Below are positions 15,364 to 22,697 of a DNA stretch of 25,489 nucleotides, piece by piece; position 1 is the stretch's first letter, and each line of letters begins with the position of its first letter. Under the pieces are notes generated by a model. It was not told where the DNA came from. It did not search any database and worked only from the letters and a program-made list of their open reading frames with translations. The stretch is from an uncultured Treponema sp. (GTDB lineage Bacteria > Spirochaetota > Spirochaetia > Treponematales > Treponemataceae), in the NCBI GenBank assembly GCA_937885175.1, contig CAKZZO010000002.1:1-25489 (forward strand), read 5' to 3'. A program made the translations under genes and the position numbers.

Positions 15364-15392
15364 TTGCCAACGGAAGGACTTTTCGGTATATT
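15364..15392 (+). promoter_or_regulatory. Promoter of the clpP operon
   Basis: TTGCCA (15364-15369), a 17-base spacer and TATATT (15387-15392). The start is expected near 15399, leaving a leader of about 13 bases with GAGG before the clpP ATG at 15412. Confidence 0.6.
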
Positions 15393-15411
15393 ATATAGTG
15401 AGGTTTTATAA

Positions 15412-16017
15412 ATGAATATCGTTTTGGATAAGGATGAAAAAAAGCCTGAGATGCCGCAGCAGGATGCGCTTGCGGAAAAATTCTTAAAGACACGCCAGAT
15501 TATTTTGAGCGGCGAAGTCAATCAGGAAAATGCGGAAAAAGTAATCAAGCAGCTGCTTCTTCTGGAGGCAGACAGTGATAAGCCCATTTATCTTTACATT
15601 GATTCTCCCGGCGGTTCAATTGACGATGGCTTTGGCATTTTTGACATGATTCGTTTTGTCAATGCACCGGTCTATACAATCGGTACAGGCTTGATTGCCA
15701 GCATGGGTGCAATGATTCTGCTCTCAGTACCAAAGGAACGCCGTCTGGGTCTGCCCAACAGCCATTATCTGATTCATCAGCCCTTGATTGGCGGTGCATA
15801 CCGTGGCGTGGCAACTGATTTGGAGATTCAGGCAGAAGAAATTGCCAAGAGCAAGGCAAAGATTGTGGAAATCATTTCCTCGGAGACTGGCAAGAGCAAG
15901 GAGCAGGTTGTGCAGGATACCGACCGTGATTTCTGGCTGACTGCTGACGAGGCTGTGGACTACGGCCTTATTTCCAAGGTCATCACCAGACGCTCCGATT
16001 TGCCTAAGGCTGACTAG
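15412..16017 (+). CDS. clpP: ATP-dependent Clp protease proteolytic subunit
   Basis: This is a 201-residue serine peptidase of the ClpP family. Catalytic residues are visible: Ser97 in GTGLIASMGA, His122 in YLIHQPL and Asp173 in DRDFWLTADEA. The strand IYLYIDSPGGSIDDGFGIFDMI (59-80) forms the oxyanion-hole region. It would assemble into a double heptameric chamber fed by ClpA/ClpC/ClpX-type unfoldases, none of which is in this window. The N-terminus (MNIVLDKDEKKPEMPQQDALAEKFL) is charged and departs from the usual axial-loop sequence, and GLIASMGAMILLS differs from the common GQAASMGAFLL. This suggests a second, divergent ClpP paralogue rather than the main one; that is inference. It leads a four-gene operon. 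Confidence 0.95.
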   Translation: MNIVLDKDEKKPEMPQQDALAEKFLKTRQIILSGEVNQENAEKVIKQLLLLEADSDKPIYLYIDSPGGSIDDGFGIFDMIRFVNAPVYTIGTGLIASMGAMILLSVPKERRLGLPNSHYLIHQPLIGGAYRGVATDLEIQAEEIAKSKAKIVEIISSETGKSKEQVVQDTDRDFWLTADEAVDYGLISKVITRRSDLPKAD

Positions 16018-16041
16018 CATTAACAGGCTTTATTTGTTATT

Positions 16042-16947
16042 ATGATTTTTGAATTGACGGATTCCATTGCCCAGTCACTTATCTTCGCTATGGAAAATCA
16101 GGAGGAGGCTTTTGTGCTGGATGCAAAAACCGGTACGCTGCTTCCTGCTGAAAAAAAATCCGCCGATGAAGATACAATCTATTCGCTGCCAGCCTGGAAT
16201 TCCCATGATGGCTACGGATTGCTGGATTCATTTGTTTCGGGTCTGCATGTACCCAATGCAAAAGCGGAACTGCGAAACGTTTTGATTGCCGGCAGGGGGG
16301 TGTTCAGGAATTTTAAGAATGTAATAAAAAAGTACCCGGAGGTAGAGCGTAAGTGGCATTTTTATAAAGAAAAACAGATGCACTTGCGTGTACTGGACTG
16401 GTACAATGCGTTGCGCGAATCATGGGGTCTGGATGCGCTTTCGGATGAGATTGAAGACTTTGATGACCTTATTGAGGAAGATTTTAATTTTCGTCCATAT
16501 GATTCCCTTCAGGACAGGGATTGTGTGGCTCAGGGCGTAGACGCAGTTTCAAAAGAATACGAGGAATCGGCAGAAGGTGAACTGGGGCAGGCTTATGCGG
16601 CGTTATGGAACCTCCAATGTTCATACGAGGATAAAGAAAGCGAGCATGGCTTTGTGTGCCGTACATCGTCCGATGATTTTGCCGGATGTCTTTTGGTTTC
16701 TCATCTTCCGTCCTGCGCAAAAGAGACTGTTCAGTTGACGGCTCTGTTTGTGAAGCAGAATTACCGCGGCTTGGGAATCGCACGGACTTTGATTTCGTTC
16801 TGCATGACCCGCTTACGAGAACGCGGAATTCGATGGTTTATTATTACGCGAATACCCCAAATTCTGGAACCGATGCTGGTTCGTTCAGGTTTTACAAAAA
16901 CCGATTTTGGATTTGTGGCAGATTTGAAAAAACTCTTAAATGAATAA
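16042..16947 (+). CDS. UPF0158-like domain fused to a GNAT acetyltransferase
   Basis: This 301-residue protein appears to have two domains. Residues 1-130 resemble UPF0158 proteins: a start pairing FVLDAKTGTLLP (24-35) with AGRGVFRNFKNVIKKYPEVERKWHFYKE (83-110) and RVLDWYNAL, the G-x-G-x-F-R-x-F-K motif being the family hallmark. Residues about 150-300 form a GNAT domain: VQLTALFVKQNYRGLGIARTLISFCM (230-255), with QNYRGLGIA as the acetyl-CoA pyrophosphate loop, then MLVRSGFTKTDFGFV near the end. An acidic linker (133-147) joins them. The acceptor substrate is unknown. It starts 24 bases after clpP with no clear ribosome site, implying coupling to clpP translation. It could act on a protein or small molecule connected to proteolysis, but that is speculation from position. 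Confidence 0.8.
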   Translation: MIFELTDSIAQSLIFAMENQEEAFVLDAKTGTLLPAEKKSADEDTIYSLPAWNSHDGYGLLDSFVSGLHVPNAKAELRNVLIAGRGVFRNFKNVIKKYPEVERKWHFYKEKQMHLRVLDWYNALRESWGLDALSDEIEDFDDLIEEDFNFRPYDSLQDRDCVAQGVDAVSKEYEESAEGELGQAYAALWNLQCSYEDKESEHGFVCRTSSDDFAGCLLVSHLPSCAKETVQLTALFVKQNYRGLGIARTLISFCMTRLRERGIRWFIITRIPQILEPMLVRSGFTKTDFGFVADLKKLLNE

Positions 16948-16953
16948 GGAGCT

Positions 16954-17781
16954 ATGAAAAAAATGGCATTTAGACGCAGTTTTGACCTTGATATGGATAA
17001 GGTTGCAGCATTTTTGAAGGATGCAGTTGCAAAAGTTGAATCAGATCCGGATACTCTGGAAGAACTGAAAAAAGTCTTTAAAAAGAATGTACCCCTGACA
17101 CGCCGTTCTTATGTGGCAGCATATCTGCTGAAGGCATGCTCAGGCTCAATTATGCGTTTTTCTATGCGCAACCGCTTTGAAAATGCTCGCGAAGACTTCC
17201 GCAGTCGTGTGGAAGAACGCAGAAATCGTTTTGAAAATCATGCGGAGCATGCTGCTGGTGAGCATACGGATGAACCCAGGGAGCGTGCACCCCGTGTACA
17301 GATTGACCCCGCCGTGGCAACAAGCGTCTTTGTTTCTATCGGACGTAACCGCCGTGTATTCCCCCGTGATTTGGTGGGACTTTTCTGCAGCGTAGCAGGC
17401 GTAGAGCGAGAACGCATTGGCGACATCAAGGTGCTTGCAAATTATTCTTTCGTACAGGTATACAGCGAAGATGCAGAAAAAATCATCAATGCGCTGAATG
17501 GCTATGACTACCGCGGACGCAAACTTGCTGTAAATCTTTCCCGCCAGAAGGAAGAAGGTGAGGACAGCGCGGCAGAAAATACCCTTGCGGAAGAGCGCGT
17601 GCCCAGCGATGTTGAAAACACCTCAGCACCGATTGCAGACAGCTTTACCACAGCAAACAATGATACCGTTGCTGAACAGGCTGCTTTTGCAAAGGCACAG
17701 GCTGCACAGGCAGAAATGAGCGATGAAGAAATTCTCGCTGCCCGTGCTCCCCGCTCAAGTTCTTCTGAGGATTTGAACTAG
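16954..17781 (+). CDS. DbpA-type RNA-binding domain protein without helicase
   Basis: This 275-residue basic protein contains a DbpA RNA-binding (RRM-like) domain at about 122-196: TSVFVSIGRNRRVFPRDLVGLFCSVAGV, then ERIGDIKVLANYSFVQVYSEDAEKIINAL and RGRKLAVNL, closely following the DbpA C-terminal pattern in which the I-G-x-I-x-V and F-x-V motifs form the sheet. In the classical protein this domain is attached to a DEAD-box helicase and recognises 23S rRNA; here no helicase motifs exist. The N-terminal part (1-100) is a helical, Arg-rich region and the C-terminal 75 residues are acidic and disordered. Two starts are possible: ATG 16954 (two bases after GGAG) or ATG 16963 (eleven bases after). 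It belongs to the clpP operon. Confidence 0.82.
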   Translation: MKKMAFRRSFDLDMDKVAAFLKDAVAKVESDPDTLEELKKVFKKNVPLTRRSYVAAYLLKACSGSIMRFSMRNRFENAREDFRSRVEERRNRFENHAEHAAGEHTDEPRERAPRVQIDPAVATSVFVSIGRNRRVFPRDLVGLFCSVAGVERERIGDIKVLANYSFVQVYSEDAEKIINALNGYDYRGRKLAVNLSRQKEEGEDSAAENTLAEERVPSDVENTSAPIADSFTTANNDTVAEQAAFAKAQAAQAEMSDEEILAARAPRSSSSEDLN

Positions 17782-17802
17782 ACCAGCACAAAGGGAGTGT
17801 TG

Positions 17803-18489
17803 ATGGAAATCAAACTTCTACAGACGGGACCGCTGGGGGTTAACACGGTGATTGTGCCTTTGGCCAACAATAAGGTTTTCCTTGTGGATCCCGCTTCCTC
17901 TGCCTACTGTGACGATGAGCATGTGCTTTTCCGTTACATGGCACAGAAAAATCTGGAGCCTGCCGCTATTGTGCTGACCCACGGTCACTTTGACCATGTG
18001 GCAGGGCTTCCTTTCCTTTCTAAAACCTATCCGAACATTCCTGTTGTCATTCACAGGCAAGACGCTGAAATGATTGGTGCGGACAGCGGTCGTCTGCAGG
18101 GCATGATGCTGCGCCAGATGGGCTTTTACGATTTTGTGCAGGCGGTGACGAATCTGCCAGAGCCCACGGCTTTTCTGGAAGACGGTAAGACGCTTTCCGA
18201 CTGCATTTTTACTGACGATGTGGATGTGCGCACGGCTCTTTCTCAATGGAAAGTCCTGCATACACCGGGGCATACAAGGGGTTCCTGCTGCTTCTACAAC
18301 GAAAGTAAAAAGGTGCTGATAAGTGGTGACACGCTTTTTTATCAGTCCTGGGGACGCACCGATTTGTACGGCGGAAGCGAAAGCGAAATTCAGCAGAGCC
18401 TGCAAAAACTTGCTGAAACAGTGGCTAAAGATACCCGCGTCTACCCTGGACACGAATACAGCGGCTTTTTGTTTGGGGATAATTTTTAA
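17803..18489 (+). CDS. Metallo-beta-lactamase-fold hydrolase (glyoxalase II-like)
   Basis: This 228-residue MBL-fold hydrolase has the dinuclear zinc motifs: THGHFDH (59-65), HTPGHTRGS (the third metal His), SGDTLF (the bridging Asp) and YPGHE near the C-terminus. This order matches the small GloB/YcbL-like hydroxyacylglutathione-hydrolase-type subfamily, though it is shorter than genuine glyoxalase II and lacks the C-terminal glutathione-binding helices. The substrate is therefore unknown, probably a thioester or similar small molecule. I chose ATG 17803, five bases after AAGGGAG, over an upstream GTG at 17797. It is the last gene of the clpP operon and ends 12 bases from a convergent phosphoesterase gene. 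Confidence 0.9.
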   Translation: MEIKLLQTGPLGVNTVIVPLANNKVFLVDPASSAYCDDEHVLFRYMAQKNLEPAAIVLTHGHFDHVAGLPFLSKTYPNIPVVIHRQDAEMIGADSGRLQGMMLRQMGFYDFVQAVTNLPEPTAFLEDGKTLSDCIFTDDVDVRTALSQWKVLHTPGHTRGSCCFYNESKKVLISGDTLFYQSWGRTDLYGGSESEIQQSLQKLAETVAKDTRVYPGHEYSGFLFGDNF

Positions 18490-18501
18490 TAGTTTACACT
18501 T

Positions 18502-19185
18502 TTATGACCACAGGAGCGAAATCTCTTCATGGGGAGGCTGATAGGGCTCAAACTGCATGTCCTCAGTGACGGCAAAAAATTGGTAGCCTGTGCCTTTGTG
18601 ATTAAAGGTAACAAGGGCAAATGAATTGGGTGAGCCCCTGCGTGGACGGGCACAACTTCCTGGGTTTAGCAGGAGTATGTCGCCTTCCTCTTTTGCGTAA
18701 GGAATATGGGTGTGCCCGAACAAGGCAAGGCTGGCTTTTTCCCTTTTTGCCGCATGATACAGTTCCTTGCTGCCGTAATACACATCGTAGAGATGTCCGT
18801 GAGTTAAAAAGATGACTTTTCCTGCGGCAACAAATAGTTTTGTATGGGGAACCGAAAAGGACTGTATATTGTTTGCCGTGCGTATGGTGCAGGTGGAATC
18901 ATCACCGTTTCCCTGTGCAATGGCCGCTACGGGTGGCAGGCATTTTGCAAAATCTGCGTCACTGAGGGAGCGGGCAAGTACGGAAAGAAAATCTCGACTT
19001 CCATCGCCGCAAAAGCAAAGGGCATCACTTGCCATGCCAAAACACCGCAAAATGGCGCGTACCACTTCGGCATTACCATGGGAATCGGAAAGTACGAGTA
19101 TGCGAGCCGTGTCCTTGTGTGCCAATTCCCTTATTGCTGCGCTGTTTCCGAGAAGAGTAGATTCTTGCTGTACAAATTCAAACAT
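18502..19185 (-). CDS. YfcE/MJ0936-type metallophosphoesterase
   Basis: This 227-residue calcineurin-fold phosphoesterase has, in order, the metal and catalytic motifs DSHGN (34-38), GDGSRD (60-65), GNGDD (92-96, in place of the usual GNCD), THGH (128-131) and FGHTH (156-160). The spacing fits the YfcE/MJ0936 group, phosphodiesterases active on small model substrates with unclear natural ones. A 27-residue N-terminal extension precedes the first strand, longer than in most relatives. AAGG sits four bases before ATG 19185. The gene follows a lipoprotein gene by six bases, so the two form a short operon. Soluble and cytoplasmic. Confidence 0.9.
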   Translation of the reverse strand: MFEFVQQESTLLGNSAAIRELAHKDTARILVLSDSHGNAEVVRAILRCFGMASDALCFCGDGSRDFLSVLARSLSDADFAKCLPPVAAIAQGNGDDSTCTIRTANNIQSFSVPHTKLFVAAGKVIFLTHGHLYDVYYGSKELYHAAKREKASLALFGHTHIPYAKEEGDILLLNPGSCARPRRGSPNSFALVTFNHKGTGYQFFAVTEDMQFEPYQPPHEEISLLWS

Positions 19186-19191
19186 GTTGCC

Positions 19192-19947
19192 TTATTCAAA
19201 AATAAAGTGGTTTTGAGACTGTAATCCCGATTCGGTGTCGATGTAGCGGGTAATGGTTCTGTTTGGACCCACGATTTTCTGCACAAAAGACAGCAGGTCT
19301 TCGGTGGCAGGAATGGGGTCGCGGGGATTCAGCATGGTCTGGATTGAGTTTGCAATTAACGTGTCTGCGTCAAAGTCCGGCGTGTGCTCAATGTCTTCTT
19401 CTACAAGGATTCCTGCTTTTTGCGCATAGTCCAGCACGAATGTGGCGGTTGCTTCGGAACCCAGCATGTCATCTTGCGGAAAGAGGCTGAATACGGGAAA
19501 GGGGTATGTGCCGTCGTGCTTGTCCTGCAGCCGGGCAAGAGACGCATTTGTGGCTTCAGGCGCACCTAAGATGACGATGCCTGCAAGATTTTGTTCTTCC
19601 AGCATGCCGTACAATAGGCTGATTCTTGCAGTTGAGCCTTTAAGAAAATCATCTGGATATACTGCAATTTCTACAAGACCGTCTGAATCTTCTGTTTTGA
19701 GCCCGAATTTTTCGCTTACATCAGCCCGGGTCTTTTCTACAAAAGTCTCGTCATTGTAGCCATAGCCCAAAAGTAAAAAAACATGCTTTCCTTCAAGGTA
19801 TTGCTGGGTGTTTGAGTCGATGTTTTTCAGTTTGTCGGGAGTCTGCGTTTCTGCTTCTGAGGAAACGGGAAAAGTCTTGTCCTTTTTGCAGGAAGTAAGT
19901 GCAAGTGAAAGAGTCATGCACAGCGTGAATAACAGAATCTTTTTCAT
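19192..19947 (-). CDS. Lipoprotein with periplasmic-binding-like fold, function unknown
   Basis: This is a 251-residue lipoprotein: the type II signal MKKILLFTLC...LALTSC gives lipidated Cys20. The mature part alternates strands and helices in a Rossmann-like manner: HVFLLLGYGYNDETFVEKTRADVSEKFGL, LVEIAVYPDDFL, LAGIVILGAPEATNASLARL, PFPVFSLFPQDD and ATATFVLDYAQKAGI. This resembles substrate-binding lipoproteins such as the DUF3798 group, although I cannot confirm the family. No transporter genes are adjacent; it is followed six bases later by a phosphoesterase gene. A predicted -10 box six bases before the ATG and the lack of a Shine-Dalgarno suggest a leaderless mRNA. Confidence 0.78.
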   Translation of the reverse strand: MKKILLFTLCMTLSLALTSCKKDKTFPVSSEAETQTPDKLKNIDSNTQQYLEGKHVFLLLGYGYNDETFVEKTRADVSEKFGLKTEDSDGLVEIAVYPDDFLKGSTARISLLYGMLEEQNLAGIVILGAPEATNASLARLQDKHDGTYPFPVFSLFPQDDMLGSEATATFVLDYAQKAGILVEEDIEHTPDFDADTLIANSIQTMLNPRDPIPATEDLLSFVQKIVGPNRTITRYIDTESGLQSQNHFIFE

Positions 19948-19953
19948 ATGGAG

Positions 19954-19982
19954 AGTATAACAGAATGCAGTTACTTTGAAAA
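19954..19982 (-). promoter_or_regulatory. Predicted promoter of the lipoprotein operon (leaderless)
   Basis: Minus strand TTTTCA (19982-19977), a 17-base spacer and TATACT (19959-19954). Six bases (CTCCAT) separate the -10 from the ATG, so transcription should begin at the start codon. Confidence 0.5.
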
Positions 19983-19986
19983 CCGC

Positions 19987-20017
19987 AAAAAAAAGGCTGC
20001 CTCATTATTGGACAGCC
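19987..20017 (-). terminator. Intrinsic terminator of the FecR operon
   Basis: Minus strand GGCTGTC (20017-20011) pairs with GGCAGCC (20001-19995) with one G-U pair and is followed by eight T (19994-19987). It lies about 45 bp after the FecR gene stop. Confidence 0.85.
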
Positions 20018-20059
20018 CCTTTGTCTTTTAGTCTGTTTGTATGAAAGTAAATAGCTTAC

Positions 20060-20893
20060 TTATTCCCATGTGACATTGATAACTACGCGTCCTGTTGTAG
20101 GGCTACTTGTTCCTGCTGTGGGAGCAAGTTCCATACCGCCTCCAGCGGAACTGCGGTCTGTGGGGCCACCCATCACAACTGCTTCGCTTGCAGACGCTGT
20201 TGTTGTGCCGCTGCCCAAATCGCGTGCGCCCTGTGCGGCCTTTGCTTCCGGTGCTACGGCAGTGTTGGCATCCTGAGAGAAGCCTGCTGCCTGTCCTGCA
20301 CGAACTACCGTTGCGCTTGCGGGAGCCTGTCCGCCAGAAAGATCCTGAGCAGAGTTGCCTGCCGTTGCGGGCGTTTCTGGTGCATTGTCTTCTTCATCAG
20401 TGGCGACTTCTGCATTGTCGTTGTTTGAAGGCCATGCGGCAACAGAGCCTGAAAAGGTTTCGATGTCGGTAGACTGGAATGTGTTTGTAACGCCAAGTTC
20501 CGTGCCGCGGACAGAAGCCGTTGCGACCGGGCTTTTTACCGTAAAGCCAACGCGGCGGTTTTCAGTCTTTTTGACGTTTGCCTTTAAGGAGCCTGTAGCC
20601 AGATGCAGGCGTGTGTCGTCTTTTGTTTCTTTTTCTGCCAACTGTTCAATCGTAAGGCGGGAAAGGGGTTCAACCTTTACCCTTGTTTCCTTTATCTTTA
20701 ATTCCAGTTCTGAGCGAAAGCCTGTCTGAATGACATCGCCCTTGGAAAGTTTGTTGCCCTTTGACAGTGCAACCCATGTGCCGTTTTTCTGGACTTCTAC
20801 TTTGCCTGTTGCAGAAAGGACTTCTGCTTCAAATGCAGAGACGGCAGAAACAAGTGCTGTTGCAAGCAAAAGTGTAATCAGTGTTTTTTTCAT
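20060..20893 (-). CDS. FecR-domain periplasmic protein
   Basis: This 277-residue exported protein has a signal peptide MKKTLITLLL...AVSA with likely cleavage after residue 20. Residues about 24-155 are a FecR domain: GKVEVQKNGTWVALSKGNKLSKGDVIQTGFRSELELKI, LSRLTIEQL, TRLHLATGSLKANV and FTVKSPVATASVRGTELGV, the typical FecR 'S-P-x-A-x-x-x-V-R-G-T' core. The last 120 residues are Ala/Thr/Gly/Ser-rich and probably disordered. Classical FecR is an anti-sigma signal relay, but many exported FecR-domain proteins lack any sigma factor, and none is nearby here. ATG 20893 has GAGGAGG upstream; a longer open frame to 21022 would overlap the previous gene. Last gene of its operon, 37 bases after the beta-barrel gene. 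Confidence 0.88.
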   Translation of the reverse strand: MKKTLITLLLATALVSAVSAFEAEVLSATGKVEVQKNGTWVALSKGNKLSKGDVIQTGFRSELELKIKETRVKVEPLSRLTIEQLAEKETKDDTRLHLATGSLKANVKKTENRRVGFTVKSPVATASVRGTELGVTNTFQSTDIETFSGSVAAWPSNNDNAEVATDEEDNAPETPATAGNSAQDLSGGQAPASATVVRAGQAAGFSQDANTAVAPEAKAAQGARDLGSGTTTASASEAVVMGGPTDRSSAGGGMELAPTAGTSSPTTGRVVINVTWE

Positions 20894-20930
20894 AGAAACC
20901 TCCTCATAAAGCCTCTGGTTTATTGCTCGT

Positions 20931-22178
20931 TTAGAAAGATATTGCCGCTTTGAGCTGTACACAGCTTTTGTTGCGGTTGTCTTTGTCATCGTTATCAAAG
21001 TACTGGTACATCGAAGCACCAATCATGACATCGCTTACAATCTGCCAGTTTGCATTTACGCCGTACTGGAATCCTTCGTATTCGGGTGATTCTGCAGCGT
21101 TAATGATAATGTCGCCACTGGCACCCAAAAGCAGGTTCTGTACTGGCTTGATTGAAAAAGCCAGCGTGGGTTTAATTATGCCAGAGTATTCAGTGCGTCC
21201 TTGCAGGGCATTTGTAGCGGTCTGGCTGGTGAATCCCACGAAAGGCTTTAACCCGCCATTTTCACCAGATGCATACACGCCGCCGAGAGAAAGGGTGATG
21301 TTTTTGACCGGTGCATAGTAGGTGAGGAATACCTTGCTCAGATTTCCCACCTTAAAGTCTTCGCTGTCATACTTTGAAAAACCAAAGGTGGTGTTGATGT
21401 TGTAGTAGAGGGTGGAAACCAGAGGACCGCCGATTGAAAGTTCCGCATAGATACGGCTGTAGGTGGTGTCCGTCTGATCCTTCATCTTGAAAGTGCCCAG
21501 ACCCTGCAAGGAAATCGTCTGACTTGCAAAGAGGTTGGGGAAGGAGAGAGTTGCCGAACCAATGACATAACTTTCTGCCCGCTGGTAGTGCTTTTTTGTA
21601 TCTTCAGGCGAAAACTCCCCATATTCTGTGAGGAATTTTGCGCCATTTAAATGTTCAAAATTCTTGTTTACCATTTTGACGGTACGTGCATTCAAGAGAC
21701 CTGTGTAGGCTCCGTAGAGGGAAAATGATACTCTGGAAAAATCAAATTTTGCCAGGAGTCCGTCTGCCGTCTGGCTGAATACCAAGCCGCTTAAATCTGC
21801 GGAATGGAAGCGTCCGACAGAAAGGGAAATCTGACTGCTGGTCTTCTTCCATGAGGTTGCAAATTTAAACAGGCTCAGGTCAGCAATACCGGCATAGCGT
21901 GTGTCGTAACTGTTGGCATCAACATCGCCGATTTTAATGTCTTTTTCTACAAACTGATACACGCCTTCTGCGGTGAAGTAGGTGGTGCCCTTGTTGTTGA
22001 AGGGGATGCGGAGCCATGCTGAGGCGGAATTCTTCTGTTCCAAAAGCAGCTTTCCAAAGGTGTTGCCGGAGAATTTTGAATCATTGGTAATCATGCCGCC
22101 AAAGTCAACTGCAGATGCCGCAGACAGAGAAGTGGCGAGCATCAGTGAAAGTAATGTATATTTCAGAGACTTCTTCAT
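20931..22178 (-). CDS. Predicted outer-membrane beta-barrel protein
   Basis: This 415-residue exported protein has a signal peptide with likely cleavage after LSAASA (residue 23). The mature part alternates short amphipathic strands with turns, for example TYFTAEGVYQF, SQISLSVGRF, VSFSLYGAYTGL, ATLSFPNLF, NITLSLGGVYASG, LAFSIKPVQNLLLGASG and the C-terminal LKAAISF, which ends in Phe as expected for BAM-dependent barrels. No specific family is recognised. It overlaps the preceding small gene by one base (TAATG) and precedes the FecR gene by 37 bases, so the three are one transcript. It could be a channel, an adhesin or a signal-receiving barrel; the sequence does not decide. Confidence 0.78.
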   Translation of the reverse strand: MKKSLKYTLLSLMLATSLSAASAVDFGGMITNDSKFSGNTFGKLLLEQKNSASAWLRIPFNNKGTTYFTAEGVYQFVEKDIKIGDVDANSYDTRYAGIADLSLFKFATSWKKTSSQISLSVGRFHSADLSGLVFSQTADGLLAKFDFSRVSFSLYGAYTGLLNARTVKMVNKNFEHLNGAKFLTEYGEFSPEDTKKHYQRAESYVIGSATLSFPNLFASQTISLQGLGTFKMKDQTDTTYSRIYAELSIGGPLVSTLYYNINTTFGFSKYDSEDFKVGNLSKVFLTYYAPVKNITLSLGGVYASGENGGLKPFVGFTSQTATNALQGRTEYSGIIKPTLAFSIKPVQNLLLGASGDIIINAAESPEYEGFQYGVNANWQIVSDVMIGASMYQYFDNDDKDNRNKSCVQLKAAISF

Positions 22179-22630
22179 TATTTGTTACCTCCGGTAAGTC
22201 CGATGCAGTTATTCAGTACGGCAATGACATCGCGGCCGCTAACGGTCATGTCAGGATCAGCTGTGGGCGGAAGGACATTCTTTGCTTTAAGTTCTTTGTA
22301 GGCATAGCGTGGATTGCGGAAGATTGAATAGAAGAGTCCGCCTTTGAGATTTGTTGCCTTTGCGCAAATAAAAGCGGTTTCCTTTAGCGAAATCTGTTCG
22401 TTGGCTTTTGCCGTAGACTTGATGACGCCGTCTTTTTGCAGTGTTTCAAATGCATGCTCGTATGAGACATCTTCATGCACGATACCTTGATATACGCCTG
22501 CAATATAAGCGACCTGACCGTAGGTCGCATTCGGGGCAGCGATAATCTCTGTGAGTTTTTCCGCGCTTTGTGAATAGGCAAAAAGGGAAAGAACGGACAG
22601 AAATGCAGCTGCTAGAAGAACTTTTTTCAT
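22178..22630 (-). CDS. Small exported protein, function unknown
   Basis: This 150-residue protein starts at ATG 22630 with AAGGAG about nine bases upstream; in-frame codons up to 22651 would bury the signal peptide. The N-terminus MKKVLLAAAFLSVLSLFAYSQS is a signal sequence. The rest is helical, with NATYGQVAYIAGVYQGIV, AFETLQKDGVIKSTAKANEQISLKETAFICAKATNL and DMTVSGRDVIAVLNNCI. The repeated pattern of a helix ending in a small hydrophobic residue followed by 'goal' positions faintly recalls S-layer-homology-like modules; I would not assign a family. First gene of the operon with the beta-barrel and FecR proteins and divergent from the cyclase, hence probably a periplasmic partner. Confidence 0.72.
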   Translation of the reverse strand: MKKVLLAAAFLSVLSLFAYSQSAEKLTEIIAAPNATYGQVAYIAGVYQGIVHEDVSYEHAFETLQKDGVIKSTAKANEQISLKETAFICAKATNLKGGLFYSIFRNPRYAYKELKAKNVLPPTADPDMTVSGRDVIAVLNNCIGLTGGNK

Positions 22631-22668
22631 GATAAGCATCTCCTTTTCCAAAAAAATATTTCATTAAA

Positions 22669-22697
22669 ATTATAACATATGATATAATTCTTGTCAT
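22669..22697 (-). promoter_or_regulatory. Promoter of the small exported protein-OMP-FecR operon
   Basis: Minus strand ATGACA (22697-22692), a 17-base spacer and perfect TATAAT (22674-22669), preceded by TGT as an extended -10. Its -35 box overlaps the start codon of the divergent cyclase gene. Confidence 0.7.
22683..22688 (+). promoter_or_regulatory. Extended -10 of the adenylate cyclase gene (leaderless)
   Basis: TGA-TATAAT with the hexamer at 22683-22688 lies seven bases before the ATG at 22696. No strong -35 is visible (TTCATT at 22660-22665 at best) and there is no Shine-Dalgarno. It forms a near-palindrome with the divergent -10. Confidence 0.5.

Noticed and set aside
15297..15521. N-terminal extension of the TPR lipoprotein up to 15521
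   Set aside because: It would overlap clpP and its promoter and bury the lipoprotein signal; ATG 15296 starts the signal peptide directly.
17818..18453. Minus-strand open frame (211 codons) opposite the MBL-fold gene
   Set aside because: It is fully antisense to a gene with clear zinc motifs and shows no domain of its own.
20894..21022. N-terminal extension of the FecR protein
   Set aside because: It overlaps the barrel gene, and GAGGAGG plus a signal peptide support ATG 20893.
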